Source of the DNA: Cenococcum geophilum 1.58
Lineage: Eukaryota > Ascomycota > Dothideomycetes > Gloniales > Gloniaceae
Assembly: GCA_001692895.1 (NCBI GenBank)
Contig: KV748223.1
Span: 496,001-560,000 of the forward strand
Length of the DNA: 64,000 nucleotides
Direction of reading: 5' to 3'
This document shows, piece after piece, positions 47,112 to 60,040 of this stretch. Position numbers and translations under genes: made by a program. Within the stretch, counting starts at the first letter, position 1; each line of letters opens with the position of its first letter. The notes below the pieces were generated by a model. It ran no database searches. It worked only from the letters and a program-made list of their open reading frames with translations, and was not told where the DNA came from.

Positions 47112-47379
47112 TGTATAATTACAGCACCTGTTATACTAACTGCGTGCTTACGCGTTCGGTACACCAGGTACGCGTTTACGCGTTCAGTGCACTAACCACT
47201 CGCTTACGCGTCTGGTGCACTTATAAAGCACTAACTAATTAGGGGGGAGGTGCATTAGTATATAGACCACGTAGTCTACTTTATATAATTAACAGTCACC
47301 ATCCAAACAAGCATACGATACTACATGTATTTCGTGCCCGTGGATACAACTTACTCGTGCTATTAAGTTAGTACGAACA
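47112..47379 (+). repeat. 5' LTR of the Copia-type element
   Basis: Begins TGTATAATTAC and ends ACGAACA. It holds four ACGCGT boxes at 47,150, 47,170, 47,178 and 47,206, set in imperfect sub-repeats of about 29 bp, and a TATAAA-like stretch further on. Confidence 0.92.
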
Positions 47380-50300
47380 CTAATTAGTGAGCGCGTACAG
47401 ATCAGTAATTACTTAATACCTCCCCCTAAGCGATATACACGATAGTGACCACCTATTTAGACTCCTAGTACGACCTACTAGAAGGTTAGAAGTTGGGGAT
47501 TATGGACTTATCTCCAACTCTATATACTTATTTAAGTCTTAGTACGGTTTACTAAAAGTTATAGACGCGAATACAGACCTATACGGAACCCCTACCCTTA
47601 ACCTCTTTAAACCTTAAACCCCTATTCCTACTACACTCTCTTTTAACACCTCCGACGTCTTTTCAGACCCCTTACGGAGACCTCTTACCCTTCTGTAAAC
47701 CGTTATGGACCCGTTAATTACCTTTACAGACCATTACGGAGACCTCTTACCATTTTACAAACCACTATGGACCCGCTAACCGCCTTTACGGACCCTATAA
47801 GACCTCTACCACCCGCCACGTACTATATAGTATGGCAAATATCAGCAAGCAAGTCAGCAAAGGTTAAAAGAAGTGGAGATAAGGCGTCGACGTTACGTCT
47901 ACAAACAACATTAGCGACTATATTAGCTTTAAAATCCTTAAATACAGACACTTTAAGTTTATAAATAACAACCTATAGGAGTAATATAAGAAAGACTTTG
48001 CGGACTTTACGGAAGCTATTTTTAAGGCTTATAACCCTACTGCCATCCGTAACCTACGAACCCTTTTATATTACTAAGGCGTATAGGTTAAAAGGGACAA
48101 ATAAGTCACTATTATACGGTCTCTATATGACACACTATATAAGGAGGACCAAACGGAATAGACTAAAGAGTAGATCTTAGATTATATTAAAACCAGCAAC
48201 CTCTTTACCTCCTTTAAACTTAATAGAATCTCTAGCCTTATAGCTAACCCATTTAACCGAATTTATTCCATAAACCTAAGTAGTATTAGAATTAATCTTA
48301 CTGGCCAAAGTATACCTAATACTTAAGTTACGGACTATAATACCCCCGTAACCCAAATTACGGACCATAATACCCCTATAAACCAAAATACGGACTAAAT
48401 TACCCCCATTATTTAAGTCACGGATCCGTAAGCTATATATCCGCAAGCCATAGATCCGCAAGTCACAGATCCGTAACCCACCTAAGTAAAAACCTACGGT
48501 AAGGAGCTAGCTAACCTAGCCAAGCTTTATACTAACAAATCTAAATATAGCGGTGAAAATAATAATTTTAACTTTAAACTAACCATCTTTACGGACCTCT
48601 ACTAGAAGGCCAACATTCCTAAATAAGAGTTTAGCCAAGCCTACTCTACTATACTGCGCGGCCTAGCACTTAACTACTACTACACTAACCTCAAGAGTAA
48701 CCCCCTTAGTGTCCCCTTTAATAAGCTATATAAAGCTACCTATAACTACTTTAAAGGACCGGAATATAGGCGTAATATCCTTACCTAATAGAATACAACT
48801 AAGCTACGGACCGTAATTAATAAGAACACTAAAAAATTGACTATAGAGTGCCTGCAAATTCTTATTAAAGACCTCTAGCACCTATAGTACGGCCTTAACG
48901 CTAAGCTTTAAATAGACGACTTTCTATATAATAAACTTATTACGGCCTGCTAGAAAGTAGAGCCCTACAAGTACGCCTATTACAAGCCTGTAAATACCTT
49001 AGCTGGCCTTATTAATAATCTACGCTCCTCTATTATAACCTACAAAGTCTTAAACCCACCAGGCAGCACTTAAGCCTTTATTATAGATATTTAATATCCG
49101 TAAATAGACTTAGACGTCTACTTTACAGACCGCCGCTACTACTAGCAGCACCTGTACTAACCAAGTCCTACCTATAACCCCTGCAGCAACCCCCGTATAA
49201 AAGCATACCCCTATAAATAAATAAGCCAGAAATGCTTTATGTGTGGTAAGGAAGAATGTTAGTCTATAAGGTATACCTAAGAAGAACATAACAGGTCTAA
49301 GAAGAGATTTAATAAACAGATTAGCCAGTTTATCTTAGAATATAAAGGAGAGGAAGAAGAGGAGCCCCCTAATGAGTTAATAGAAGCCCTTATAATTAAC
49401 TTTAACCTAGATAACTAGGAATAGGAGACCCCAGAGATGTTTCTAACTACTTTTAGACCTTTTACGGATAGCTAAGCCTTTAATATTACGACCGTATTAG
49501 CCGACCGTTCCTTTATACACTCAGTTACGCCCAAAAACTATTCCGTAAGTACCCCCATTACGGACGTTATAGATTATAAGTAGGACCTATTTACATATAT
49601 TACTACAGAACGCTATACCCCCAAGGAATTCTATAGTGTTATAATCGATATAGGCGCCTCTAAGAAGTCTACTATAGGCTACGGATAATACCTTGCATAT
49701 AGGACCACCGTAAATAATAATACGGATATTAATATTACGTAAACTGGGGCCGTAAACGTCCAATTCGGCATTAGCTTAACTGCATTAATTAAATTAGTTA
49801 CAGTTAAGACCCTAATTGGCCTAGTTAACTTCCATATAGTAAAAGCAGATACCCCTTTCTTACTTTACCTTGCGGATATAAACAGGTTATAGGTTTACTA
49901 TAACAATATTACGGACACCTTGATCGGCCCCACAACTGCCCTAAGAAGTAAGCATATTACCCTACTAATTACACGACGATTTGGATACCCGTTCCTTATA
50001 TAGGGAGAGACTTTACGGACCTATATTTAGGAATCTTTTAACTATAACCCGTGCTACCTTACCAGTACAGAGATCCACCGTCTACACCGCCATTTTGGCC
50101 ACCTATTAGCCGAAAAGCTATATAGAGTCCTTAAACGCTCTAGACACGACAACATTAATAGGAAGGCAATTAACTACCTAACTAAATACTGCTCCTTTTG
50201 CCAGAAATACAGACGTTCCCTAGGCTAATTTAAGTTCACCCTTTATAAGGACCTTAACTTTAACTACTTAGTATACGTAGACATTATATACATTAACGGC

Positions 50301-53094
50301 AGCCTAGTATTATATATAATTGATAAGGCAACCCACTATTAAGCCGCCCGTTGGTTACAAAATATATCTATAAAATATACTTAGGACATTTTACGGACCT
50401 GCTGGATTAACACATATATTAGACCCCCTAAGTATATTACCTATAACGCTAGTAGAAACTTTATTAGTAAGGAATTCTAGTAGTATACTACGGCCATAGC
50501 TATATTAATAAAAGCTGTTCTAGTTAAAGCGCATTAGTCCATTAGGCTTATTAAGCAAGCTTACCTAGCCTTATAGAGAGCTTACTAGATTATTACGGAC
50601 GAATATAAAGATATCTAAAAGGAACTGGCTCTATAGATAGCCGTAAAAGCCATTAATAACACCACTAGCCTGGACGGACTAGTACCCACCCTTTTAGTCT
50701 ATGGAGCCTACCTAAGGATAAGCAACCTAGGCCCTTCTGCCCCATCTATTACGGAATAAGTAGCTATAATACGGAAGGCAATAGCCGAAATAGTTAAACT
50801 ACGGGCCAAATAAGCAGTTAATAGCGCCCTATATTACCGCAACGGACTAGACACAACCTTAGTTTATAACCTCCCGCTTAATTCTAAAGTCCTTGTATGG
50901 CGTAAAAGCGGCAACTAGACGGGACCTTACCGTTTACTAGCCGTAGAAAACAAAACGTGCTATATATAACTCCCTAGCAGACCGACTAGCTTTAGGAGCA
51001 CGTCCATAAAACCCTACTTTCGGCCCAAAAACACCCATGACGTTAAGCTAGACGAACTAGAAGTAACCGTTGAACTAGATAAACTAAAAGCAACTGCCGA
51101 ATTAGACGAACTGGAAGCACCCTTACCTACCCTAGAAGTCCCCTAGAAACCCACTAAACCTACTAAACCTACTATAAAGCGTGGCTAAGGACGCCCCTAA
51201 AAGCACCTTATAACCAAGAACCCCGTAATAGAGAACTACCTAACCTCCACAGGAATATCCGTAAGGCAATCTCCGCCTACAGATATATTAGTTCTAGTAT
51301 AGAAAACCCCTTTTACGGACTTACGACGTAAAGAGATTAACGGACTACTTAAAAAGGGCGTCTTTACAATTATAACGGAGAAAGACGTCCCGTAAGGCGT
51401 CTGTATATTTAACTTACGCTTTATTAATAAAATTAAGCACCCTAGTACTAATAAAGCCTTTAAAAAGTTAAGGCTTATTATATAAGCTTATAACAACTAG
51501 GGAAAGGACTTAGTCCTTATATAATTACCTACAATTTAACGAGTTAGTTAACGGATTATACTTATACTTACGCCCGGACTATAGTAAAGTAAACCCATAG
51601 CTCTTTACCTACGGGATATCTTATAAGCCTACGTGCAGTCCAACACCTACCTAAGTAGGGATATCTTTATACGACCACCCTATAAACTTAACCTATAACT
51701 AGGAATAATTTTACGGGTTATAAAACCCCTTTACGGAGTACTAGAAGCTAGAAACCACTAGTTTAAGACATACCACTAGCACCACATTAGTAAACTTAAA
51801 ATGGAATAGTCGACCTACAACCTCTGCCTCCTATACAGCCCATTAAACGGCCTTAGTATTATTAGACTCTAAACAGATAATACCCTCTTTTTAGTAGACC
51901 GGATATTTGCGGACGCTAAAGAGACTAAACTACAAGAAGCTAAGTTCCTAGCAAAGCCACAAAAGTAGTTAACTAAGTAGACTCTAATTAAGTTTAATAG
52001 AGGCTTAATTATATAAAAGGGCAACTTAATCTAGCTAACCTAGAAACGCCAAGCTTAAAACCTAAAGCTTATTATAGTAAAGCCTACGGACCTTACCAGT
52101 TCCCGCGGAGAAACCCATAAGACCGTAAATATAAAGGACTAATACGCTATATAGCGTGCAAGAGGCGCCTATATTGCTATAGTCTGCCAACCTAAATCTG
52201 CCTATAACTTATCCTTTGCGGCCTAGGCAGTAGATCTATAAAAAGAAAATATTAAGTAGCTTAATAAGCGCCTTTAGTAGCAAATTAACAATACAGTAAG
52301 GGGACTTACTTTCATACCACTAGACCTAAGTTCCCTTAGCTTACTAGCATTTACAAACGCCTCCTTTACTAATAATAAAGACCTATTATTATAAATCGGC
52401 TTTATAATTATACTTACGGACCATAATTAGGACGCAAATATACTATACTAGTCTTTAATTAAGTGTAAACGAGTAACCCGTAGTGTACTAGCTTTTAAAC
52501 TATATACACTAGCTTATAGATTTAATATAGTAGCCGCAATTAAATTAACGGTCCAAAAGATTGTATAACTAGAGCAGTTACCCCTAGTTTTATATATTAA
52601 TTTAAAGTCCCTTTATAACTGCCTAGTTAAACTAGGTACAATATAAGAGAAGAGGCTCATAGTCAACCTAATATGCTTACATTAGGCCTACAAACGACGT
52701 GAGATTACGGAGGTTAAATAGATCAGTAGCGGAAACAACCTAGCAGACGCTATAACTAAGGCAAAGCCGTATTAAGCTCTTAAAACCCTAATTAACACAA
52801 ACAAGCTTAACCTAAAGGTTATAGAATGGGTAGAGCGAGACTAATAGAGTATTTACAGTTTAGCTACGGCCCGTCGGAAGGCCGTACGGTGCATTTACGG
52901 CCCGTTAAAAGGCCGTATAGTTTATTTTACGGACCGTAAGCAGGACTTACGGCCAGCTTAAAGCACCATTTAGAAGGCAGCCTAGACGGCACCTCGGGGG
53001 AGATTTCCTATATATTTTCCTTTGTGTTTTATGGTTTTATTAAAGCAATTACGGAGGCTGTATATAGGTAGTTTCATTTTTTAAGTACCGCTAG

Positions 53095-53362
53095 TATATA
53101 ATTACAGCACCTGTTATACCAACCGCGTGCTTACGCGTTCGGTATACCAGGTACGCGTTTACGCGTTTAGTGCACTAACCACTTGCTTACGCGCCTGGTG
53201 CACTTATAAAGCACTAACTAATTAGGGGGGAGGTGCATTAGTATATAGACCACGTAGTCTGCTTCATACAATCGACAGTCACCATCCAAACAAGCATACG
53301 ATACTACATGTATTTCGTGCCCGTGGATACAACTCACTCGTGCTATTAAGTTAGTACGAATA
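53095..53362 (+). repeat. 3' LTR of the Copia-type element
   Basis: Same length as the 5' LTR. By eye 14 differences, all C/T or G/A. The terminal TG and CA have become TA and TA. Confidence 0.92.
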
Positions 53363-54060
53363 GGTTAACTTATTCTTTAAGACCTAAAGATATTAAGATC
53401 GACTTATCCATATTATAAACAATAGTTAAGGAATAAACTAGATTTTATAAAGTTAGTTACTATACTATATTAGTATTATAAAAGCTAATAAGAGAGCCGT
53501 AAGTATATAATATTTTCTAAATAAGAAGATATCTAACTATTAATAGATTCCCGTTATTAGAACACCTTGTTTAAGTTTAATAGAATATTAAAGTACTATA
53601 ATATATTATAAATAAGCCTTATACAGATCTTAGTTTAATTATAGCTATTAAGGATACTTCCTTATTTAAGAATATTTATATTCTTAAAGACTAGTTAGAT
53701 ATAACTACTATAGGGCTTAACAAATCTTAAGCCACTATACTAAAATAAGTTCTTATAAAGCGTCTTATAATAATCTAAAGACCTCCAGGCACTAGAAAAA
53801 CGTGGCTTTAAAGGTATTACTTAGTAATATAACAATAGAAGATCCCCCTGTTATTATTATATATTATACAAACTATACACTAAACTAGTTATTTAGGTAT
53901 ATTACTTAAAGTAATATATACTTTATAAAATTTCCTAGTACTTCTAACCGTCTTAATACTATCACTTATACGGATAGACGATATTACACTATATTAGGCG
54001 CTAGGGCCGTAAAAGTAGGAAGAAGAGAAAGCGTTAGGGCTCCCTCTTTTTATATCTTAT
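53363..54060 (+). pseudogene. NFX1-type SF1 helicase relic, 3' part with Walker A
   Basis: Continues the frame interrupted at 47,111. A Walker A relic RPPGTRKTWL lies at about 53,787-53,816, where two Gly codons of the usual GPPGTGKT appear changed to Arg (GGA to AGA). About 30 codons later comes YYTNYTLN, the degenerate form of the NHALDQ-type motif of this helicase family, then a degenerate RLGG-like and RRYYTI stretch. It ends in a low-complexity array at about 54,065. Confidence 0.55.
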
Positions 54061-54069
54061 ATTTTATTT

Positions 54070-54385
54070 TTTCATATTGTCTTATATTGTCCTACTATTG
54101 TCCTATATTGTCCTATATTGTCCTACCATTATATCACATTGTCCTGCTATTGTATTATATTATCCTACCATTGTATTATATTATCCTACCATTGTATTAC
54201 ATTGTCCTGCCATTATATTATATTGTCCTATTATCGCCCTACTATTATATTATATTGTTCTAACATTGTCCTATTATTATCCTACCATTATATTATATTA
54301 TCCTATCATTGTCCTACTATTATATTATATTATCCTATTATTGTCTTATATTGTCCTACTATTATCTTAGTACTACTATATACTT
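54070..54385. repeat. AT-rich minisatellite (TATTGTCCTAC-type)
   Basis: Tandem 10-21 bp units such as TATTGTCCTACTATTG repeated with drift for about 310 bp. Open frames across it are a by-product of the repeat. Confidence 0.75.
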
Positions 54386-54635
54386 TTTACCATTTACTAA
54401 AATTATAGTTATAGGTATTTATTAACCAGGATCTAGGCAGTAACTCTTAGTAGTAATTTTACTACCTAAATCTCTTATAGATTAATTAATTGGCGTAGAG
54501 CCGTTATATTATAGTAAAGCTATATCTAAGCAATCTATATTATAATCCTTAGCATAGTATTACACGTAAAAATATTCAATCGTTAAATTTAGGAAGGTAT
54601 TTATATTTTAATTAAATTCATAAGACTATAACTAA

Positions 54636-54700
54636 GGGCCTTTATAGCGCAGTGGTATAGTAAGTTCTATAATCGCTTTAGTTTAAGGTTGCTCAATCAC
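54636..54700 (+). repeat. tRNA-like SINE relic, first
   Basis: TAGCGCAGTGG fits a tRNA A box, followed about 35 nt later by GGTTGCTCAATC, a possible degenerate B box. The 70 bp upstream resemble the sequence upstream of the second tRNA-like segment at 55,124. Confidence 0.3.
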
Positions 54701-55123
54701 TACAGGAAAGTTGTAATACTTAGCGTGGTGTTAAACTTAAGGTGCCTCGCCACTACAGTCGCAGAGACATAGCAGATTAACTACTTACTAAAATATAGCG
54801 CCCCCGTTACTATAGTAGCCACTACAGTAATAGAGATACCCTATATTTATAAATTTAGATTCTATATACGGTATAGCTTACGAATTTAACGCGCTTGCCG
54901 ATTTAGAGGAGCTTTTAGATTAAAAAGTCGCCAGATTAATTAAACAATCGCGTTAGAATTAGATTTAAGCTTCAGCTTAGATATATTCTACGGCCTTTAG
55001 ATTTAATCTAAAGTTATAACCAAACGTTCCCTAAGATGTAGGGATCTCTCCCTAAAGATCTAGTTTAATTGTGAGGTTTAGGAAGGGGTTATAATTTAGT
55101 TAAATTTATAAAGTTACATTCCA

Positions 55124-55190
55124 AAGTCCTTATAGTGTAGTAGTATAGTACATTCTGCCTCTTACTATAATTTAGAGCTAGCCCAACGTA
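55124..55190 (+). repeat. tRNA-like SINE relic, second
   Basis: TAGTGTAGTAG and then ACATTCTGCCTCTTAC resemble the D-arm and anticodon arm of a tRNA-Glu. It lies about 490 bp from the first one, with similar upstream sequence. Confidence 0.3.
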
Positions 55191-55454
55191 ATTAAAACTT
55201 AACGTAGAAGAGCCAATATGCTTAGTATATAGTGCTAAGATTTCGTTAAATATATGACTTTAGGCGTTATGGGATATATACAAAAATACGAGCTTAATTT
55301 GGAGCCTTACTAACGCCTAATTTAATAGGAAACGACCTTCTTTTTTAATATTTTTAATATTTTTAATGCGCGACAAGTAGGAATTAAACCCGCCACGCCT
55401 AGGAGTTAAATGCGCGACGTCCAATTACTCAATCTAGCTAGGAGGCTCGGCGGC

Positions 55455-55685
55455 GATGTAATAGGGCTTAATGACGTAATAAGGCTTAACGGCGATGCAA
55501 TGAGACTCGGTAATGTAATAAGACTTGATGATACAATAAGGCTTAGCGACGTAATAAGGCTTAGCAACGTAATAAGACTCGACAATATAATAAGACTTAG
55601 TAACGTAATAAGGCTTAGCAGTAATACAATAAAACTCAATAATATAATAAGTCTTAGTAATATAATAAGGCTTAGGGCTAGGTAA
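55455..55685. repeat. 18-bp tandem repeat, about 12 units
   Basis: Units resemble TAATAAGGCTTAGCAACG. The period is a multiple of three, which keeps long frames open on both strands. Just upstream, a minus-strand GGGTTTAATTCC at about 55,382-55,393 resembles a tRNA B box. Confidence 0.8.
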
Positions 55686-55689
55686 TAAG

Positions 55690-56820
55690 GGAAAGATTTA
55701 AGATTGCTTAGTTACTAATACCTAATAGCAAAATCCAATAGTATAGTACTGCTATTAAGGTGTTCTAATACGGGTAGGTTATATAAAGGTTTCGTCCGTA
55801 ATATATCTAACATATCCCAAAAGTCTACCTTTTGCTTATCTTTAAGGTTAAATTTCTGGCCTATAATAAATTAAATATTATAGTTAGTAAGAGCACGATA
55901 AATAACAGCATATTTTGCCCTATTATTCTTAAAACCATTAAATACAAAGTAGTAGGTAGTCCATTAACTTATATCTATTAGTGCTGGCTAATAAAGTACC
56001 TTTAAAACGTACCAATATTAATAATAGCCCTTTTATTTTATAGTATAATAAGCTTAATAGTAATAGGGTTTTAGTCCTTATAATTAAGTATATTTATCTA
56101 GCAGAGCTAAGTTTACTAATTATTCTAGTTAGCATTATATTATAGGTTAATTTAATATCTTACACTAATAGAAAAAGGTAAAAAGTAGATTAAATAGAAT
56201 AATCAGGGTACGCTTTTCTTTACTGTTAGGGATTTTGTATAGACGTCGCATAGCGTATAGGTAGGAGCTAGTAGTCGTTAAGACGTTATAGGTAGTAGTG
56301 AAAGTTTTATATAGGATAATAAGATCTCAAAAACTACTACTAACGGTTCCCCCTTATAGCAGATAACTATGTATATACGCTATAACTATATAATTAGTAG
56401 ATGAAAGCGGTAGTTATAAACATTAGTTTATCTATTTTAATGCCGTCTTACTTCTTGTAATAATTTAAGATATAGAGGGAGCTTTAGTTATGGGATAATC
56501 CTCTTATATACCAATTAGGCTTTTGGAATAATAAAGATAGTATATATATATAGTCTATTAGTAAAAAGAATACACCTTAATAGGAATTATTAATGTATAT
56601 TAGGAATAAGAGTTAGTAGGGTTATAGGCTAAATTACTTAATAGGTATTAAGGTAGTTAGTAGCCAGAGTAATATTAATCTAAACAAAATTTAAACTTTC
56701 TAAGGTTTAGTTAGTTATAAGGTAGTTAACACTAAGATAATATATTATAAAATATTAAATAGTTATATATTATCTATATATATATACATTATACTAAGAT
56801 ATACTCTTATTACAGTGGAT
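55690..56820. other. RIP-degraded sequence without recognisable gene
   Basis: AT-rich; stops in all frames. It may be the 3' side of the minus-strand helicase relic that follows. Confidence 0.35.
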
Positions 56821-56829
56821 CGCTACTCC

Positions 56830-59800
56830 AACTATACTAGCTACACTATTTCCATTATATTATTATTAGCCTGCTAAATAGGTTAGGCTTTAAATACTTC
56901 ATAAAACTTATCAATTGTTATCCTTTTAGTTATTATACGCCTCGCTAATATAACTATATTAATTAGGTTCCACTTATCTATACTATACATTATTAATATA
57001 GTAACTACTAGCATTAGCTGTCCAGATCTAGCAGCTCGGCCAAATACTTACACCTCTATATCTACTATTATCGCCAGTTTAAGTAGATAGACTCTATGCG
57101 TAGAGACCAAATTTAGACCCTCTCCTCTAACTCTTTAGTTAATAATAAGAAACTAGACCACGTTATTCTAGTAAGGACCGCCTATTAAAATACAAAACGC
57201 TTCACAAATATCCTCCTAGTCTTTTAGGGATATCCTAAACTCTATCTAGTAAACAGTTAAATATTTAGACTGGCTGAGCCTTTTATAGAAATACTATATT
57301 ATATTATTAGTAACAGTTTACCACTAGTCTAATAGCTAACTTATAAGGCGTAATAGCGTATATACCGCTAGTTTATAACTACTAAATAGTAGTCTCTTAT
57401 TAGGATTCCTTTTAAGTACTTTATTAACGTATTTTATAATTCTATTTAGTTTCCCAGAGTTAGTAATTATGCTCTAATTCTTCCAAAGTAGATTCTCATC
57501 TAAAGGTTTATCCTATTTTTCGCTGTAGAACTTATTAACTGTCTACCTTAACTTTATTCCAACTTTTATTTTATCCTTCTACTATATATCCTATCACTTA
57601 TCTCCTACCTTAGCCAGGCCTAAAAAGATAGCAAAATTTTTTAATAAGCGACCGGCTCCCTCTAGAAATTAATCTATATTAAAGACGGGTTCTTCTCCTT
57701 TTCTTCCTTTAGCTTTTTAATATCTAAAAGCTTTATTTAGCTATTTAAAAGCTTCTAGGGATGCTCCACACCAAAGCTTTTTAATATACGGTTTAAATAT
57801 TGAATCGTTCATTATATAGCAGTCTTAGTAGACAACTAGTAGTAGCTTATTAATTACCCTCCTATTAAACCATTGGTTTTCCCCTATTTTGCGTATAATT
57901 AAGACCTTTATAATTAAAGAGGAGCATTTTTTAAAGCCTATAATAACCTTATTTAGAAGAAAAGAGTAATTAGCTACTCCTAGCTTTTTATATTTAATTA
58001 ACGCTTTAACAATATAATTATTAATTAATTTTATATTTAGGGAATCCGTCTAATTAGGGGCCCTAAAAATTTCTAAGGCGGGAATTAGACTTGTAAAACC
58101 TTCACTAGTTAGTATACCGGAAGTAAACACTACTAAAGGTTAAGAGGTATAGTAGGTTATTTTACTATTACCGTCCTTATAAGACCGGCCCGGGTGTTAA
58201 AAGTAAGGAAATACTGCTTAATTATTATACACTTATTTAGCAATTTTTATTAGATAACCTATCTCTAACCTATCTATATAAAACTTATTAGTAAAAATCC
58301 CACTAATAATATAACGAGGACCACCGTCTCTATAGAGATTAAAAATGGGTTTATACTATTTCTAAGCGGTCTAAGTTATTGCCTAAGTTTATAAGGTTGT
58401 AATTATAAGATATAAAGCTAATCTTGGGTCCATTTTCTACTAGACCACTTCGCCTTCTCCTTTATATTTTATAGGTTTAAGAATATCCCTATCTTTATCC
58501 GTAAAATTATACTTCTTTATACTAGACCTAATAAAAGCCGTATAACGCACGCGGACTTATAGTTTACCTTTAAGAATAAAATTATTTAGTTTTAAGGTCT
58601 TAAACCATAATTTAATGTCTTTAACCGCTTAGGGCAGTAAATTCTATTTAGTAATGTATATAGTTAGTCCTACTAGCCAGTTAAGAAATTTTCTAGTAAT
58701 ACTTCCCTTAACACAACAGCACTATAGCATACTATCTATTTAACTCAGGTATTAGGCGTTAGGCGGCTATAGGTGTTTATCTATACTAGGGGTAAAGTAG
58801 AGACTTTTATCTCTACCTTTTTAATTTTTCTAATTAAGCTAGTTAAGGTTAATCTTAGTTATTAATATACTAGTATACCAGATTAAAAGCATTTAAAGCA
58901 TCTTACCTAAACCCATTATATCCGCAAAAAAGGTCCTACCTAGGGTTATATAATTAAGAAGAGTATAGGTAATACTAAGCAGCTAATATATCTATATAGC
59001 TTTACCCTTTTTTATACCGTATAAGTAGAAGGTTACGTCTTAAAGAGTGTTATAAATAGTTAACGGAAATAAGAGGAACTATAGCACCTTTACCTATAAT
59101 ATTAGGTTAATATATACTTCTCGTACGTCCTTTAGGTAATTAACTTTCTAATTAACCTCCTTAATTTTATCCTCGTGCTTATCTTCCGGTTCCTTATTAG
59201 TCGAAATAGGGTTAATTAAGGCGTTAAAGTGGCGGCGCTCCTATATGCGGTTAAGATTAATTTCCCCAATACAAATTAGGTTAGGGTTATTATTCATATC
59301 CTTAAATAATATATTAATAAATATTTTGCAATTAGACTTTAGCCATTTATTATATTATCCTTTTATTTTATCCCATAGTATTATCTTAAATGTTTATACT
59401 TTGTCTAGATCCACACCTTTTAAGAGCTTTAATTTATCTAGTAGGGGCTAGTCTTTACTACTATAGGTCTAGCTATAAGCAGTTTTAATTATAGCCGGCT
59501 ATATAGCTAATAATATATTAGTAGGTATAGGTGGCGTAGACTTTAGGGTTAATATAGGCTTTAGATTTAACTGCTTAGGTATAGGTAGCGTAGACTCTAG
59601 GGTTAACTGCTTATAACTACTTTAATCTAGGGCAAGTGTGTTTATTCTTCTCCTAGTTAGCACCAGTCGTATAATATTAGGGTTAGAGTTAGACTTAGAA
59701 TTACCCTTATTAAATCTTATACCTATAAATGTACGTTAAACAACTCTATATAATATTATACAATCTTATAAATTATAAAGTCTCTTACGCTTTATAATCC

Positions 59801-60040
59801 GATTAGGATCTTTAACTCTAATTATAATTATATTAAGTCCGGCCTTTTTTACAGAAAGCACCATAAATACTAGGTTTATATAGTTAAGAATTAGTATACC
59901 AGTAGTTAGATCTACTATAGTCCAGCTATCCCTATATTTATCCGCCAAGAAGTTTTTACTTATCGCGGCCTGTAGCTTATTATATCCACAGTAATATACA
60001 TTAATTTTCTCTAGAAAATTGGACAATAGATACTTATACT
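56830..60040 (-). pseudogene. SNF2-type helicase relic
   Basis: The minus strand carries SNF2-family motifs in the right order: ADIMGLGK (motif I, degenerate DEMGLGKT) at about 58,901-58,924, GEGLNLVSTHRV (motif V) at about 57,090-57,125 and VFGRAARSGQ (motif VI) at about 57,020-57,050. The spacing of about 1.9 kb fits a SNF2 ATPase core. Upstream, 60,026-59,766 is an open, protein-like stretch (ISKNFLADKYRDSW) that may be the N-terminal part. Stops are frequent elsewhere. Confidence 0.55.

Larger units (their letters stand above)
47112..53362 (+). mobile_element. Full-length Copia-type LTR retrotransposon, RIP-inactivated
   Basis: This 6,251-bp element has 268-bp LTRs (47,112-47,379 and 53,095-53,362) and a 5-bp target duplication GGTTA (47,107-47,111 and 53,363-53,367). 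Between the LTRs the plus strand reads gag (about 48,480-49,070), a Cys knuckle CFMCGKEEC (about 49,234), protease (FYSVIIDIGASKKST, about 49,632), integrase (RLHRHFGHLLAEKLY near 50,082; VYVDIIYINGSLVLYI near 50,272; NASRNFISKEF near 50,450), RT (about 51,310-51,950) and RNase H (about 52,320-52,830). The order protease-integrase-RT-RNase H defines Ty1/Copia. Stops interrupt every domain. LTR differences are all transitions with no indel, so the copy is young and was mutated by RIP. Confidence 0.93.

Noticed and set aside
54077-54408. Two membrane-like open frames of about 97 codons
   Set aside because: Produced by the TATTGTCCTAC minisatellite in two registers; not a protein.
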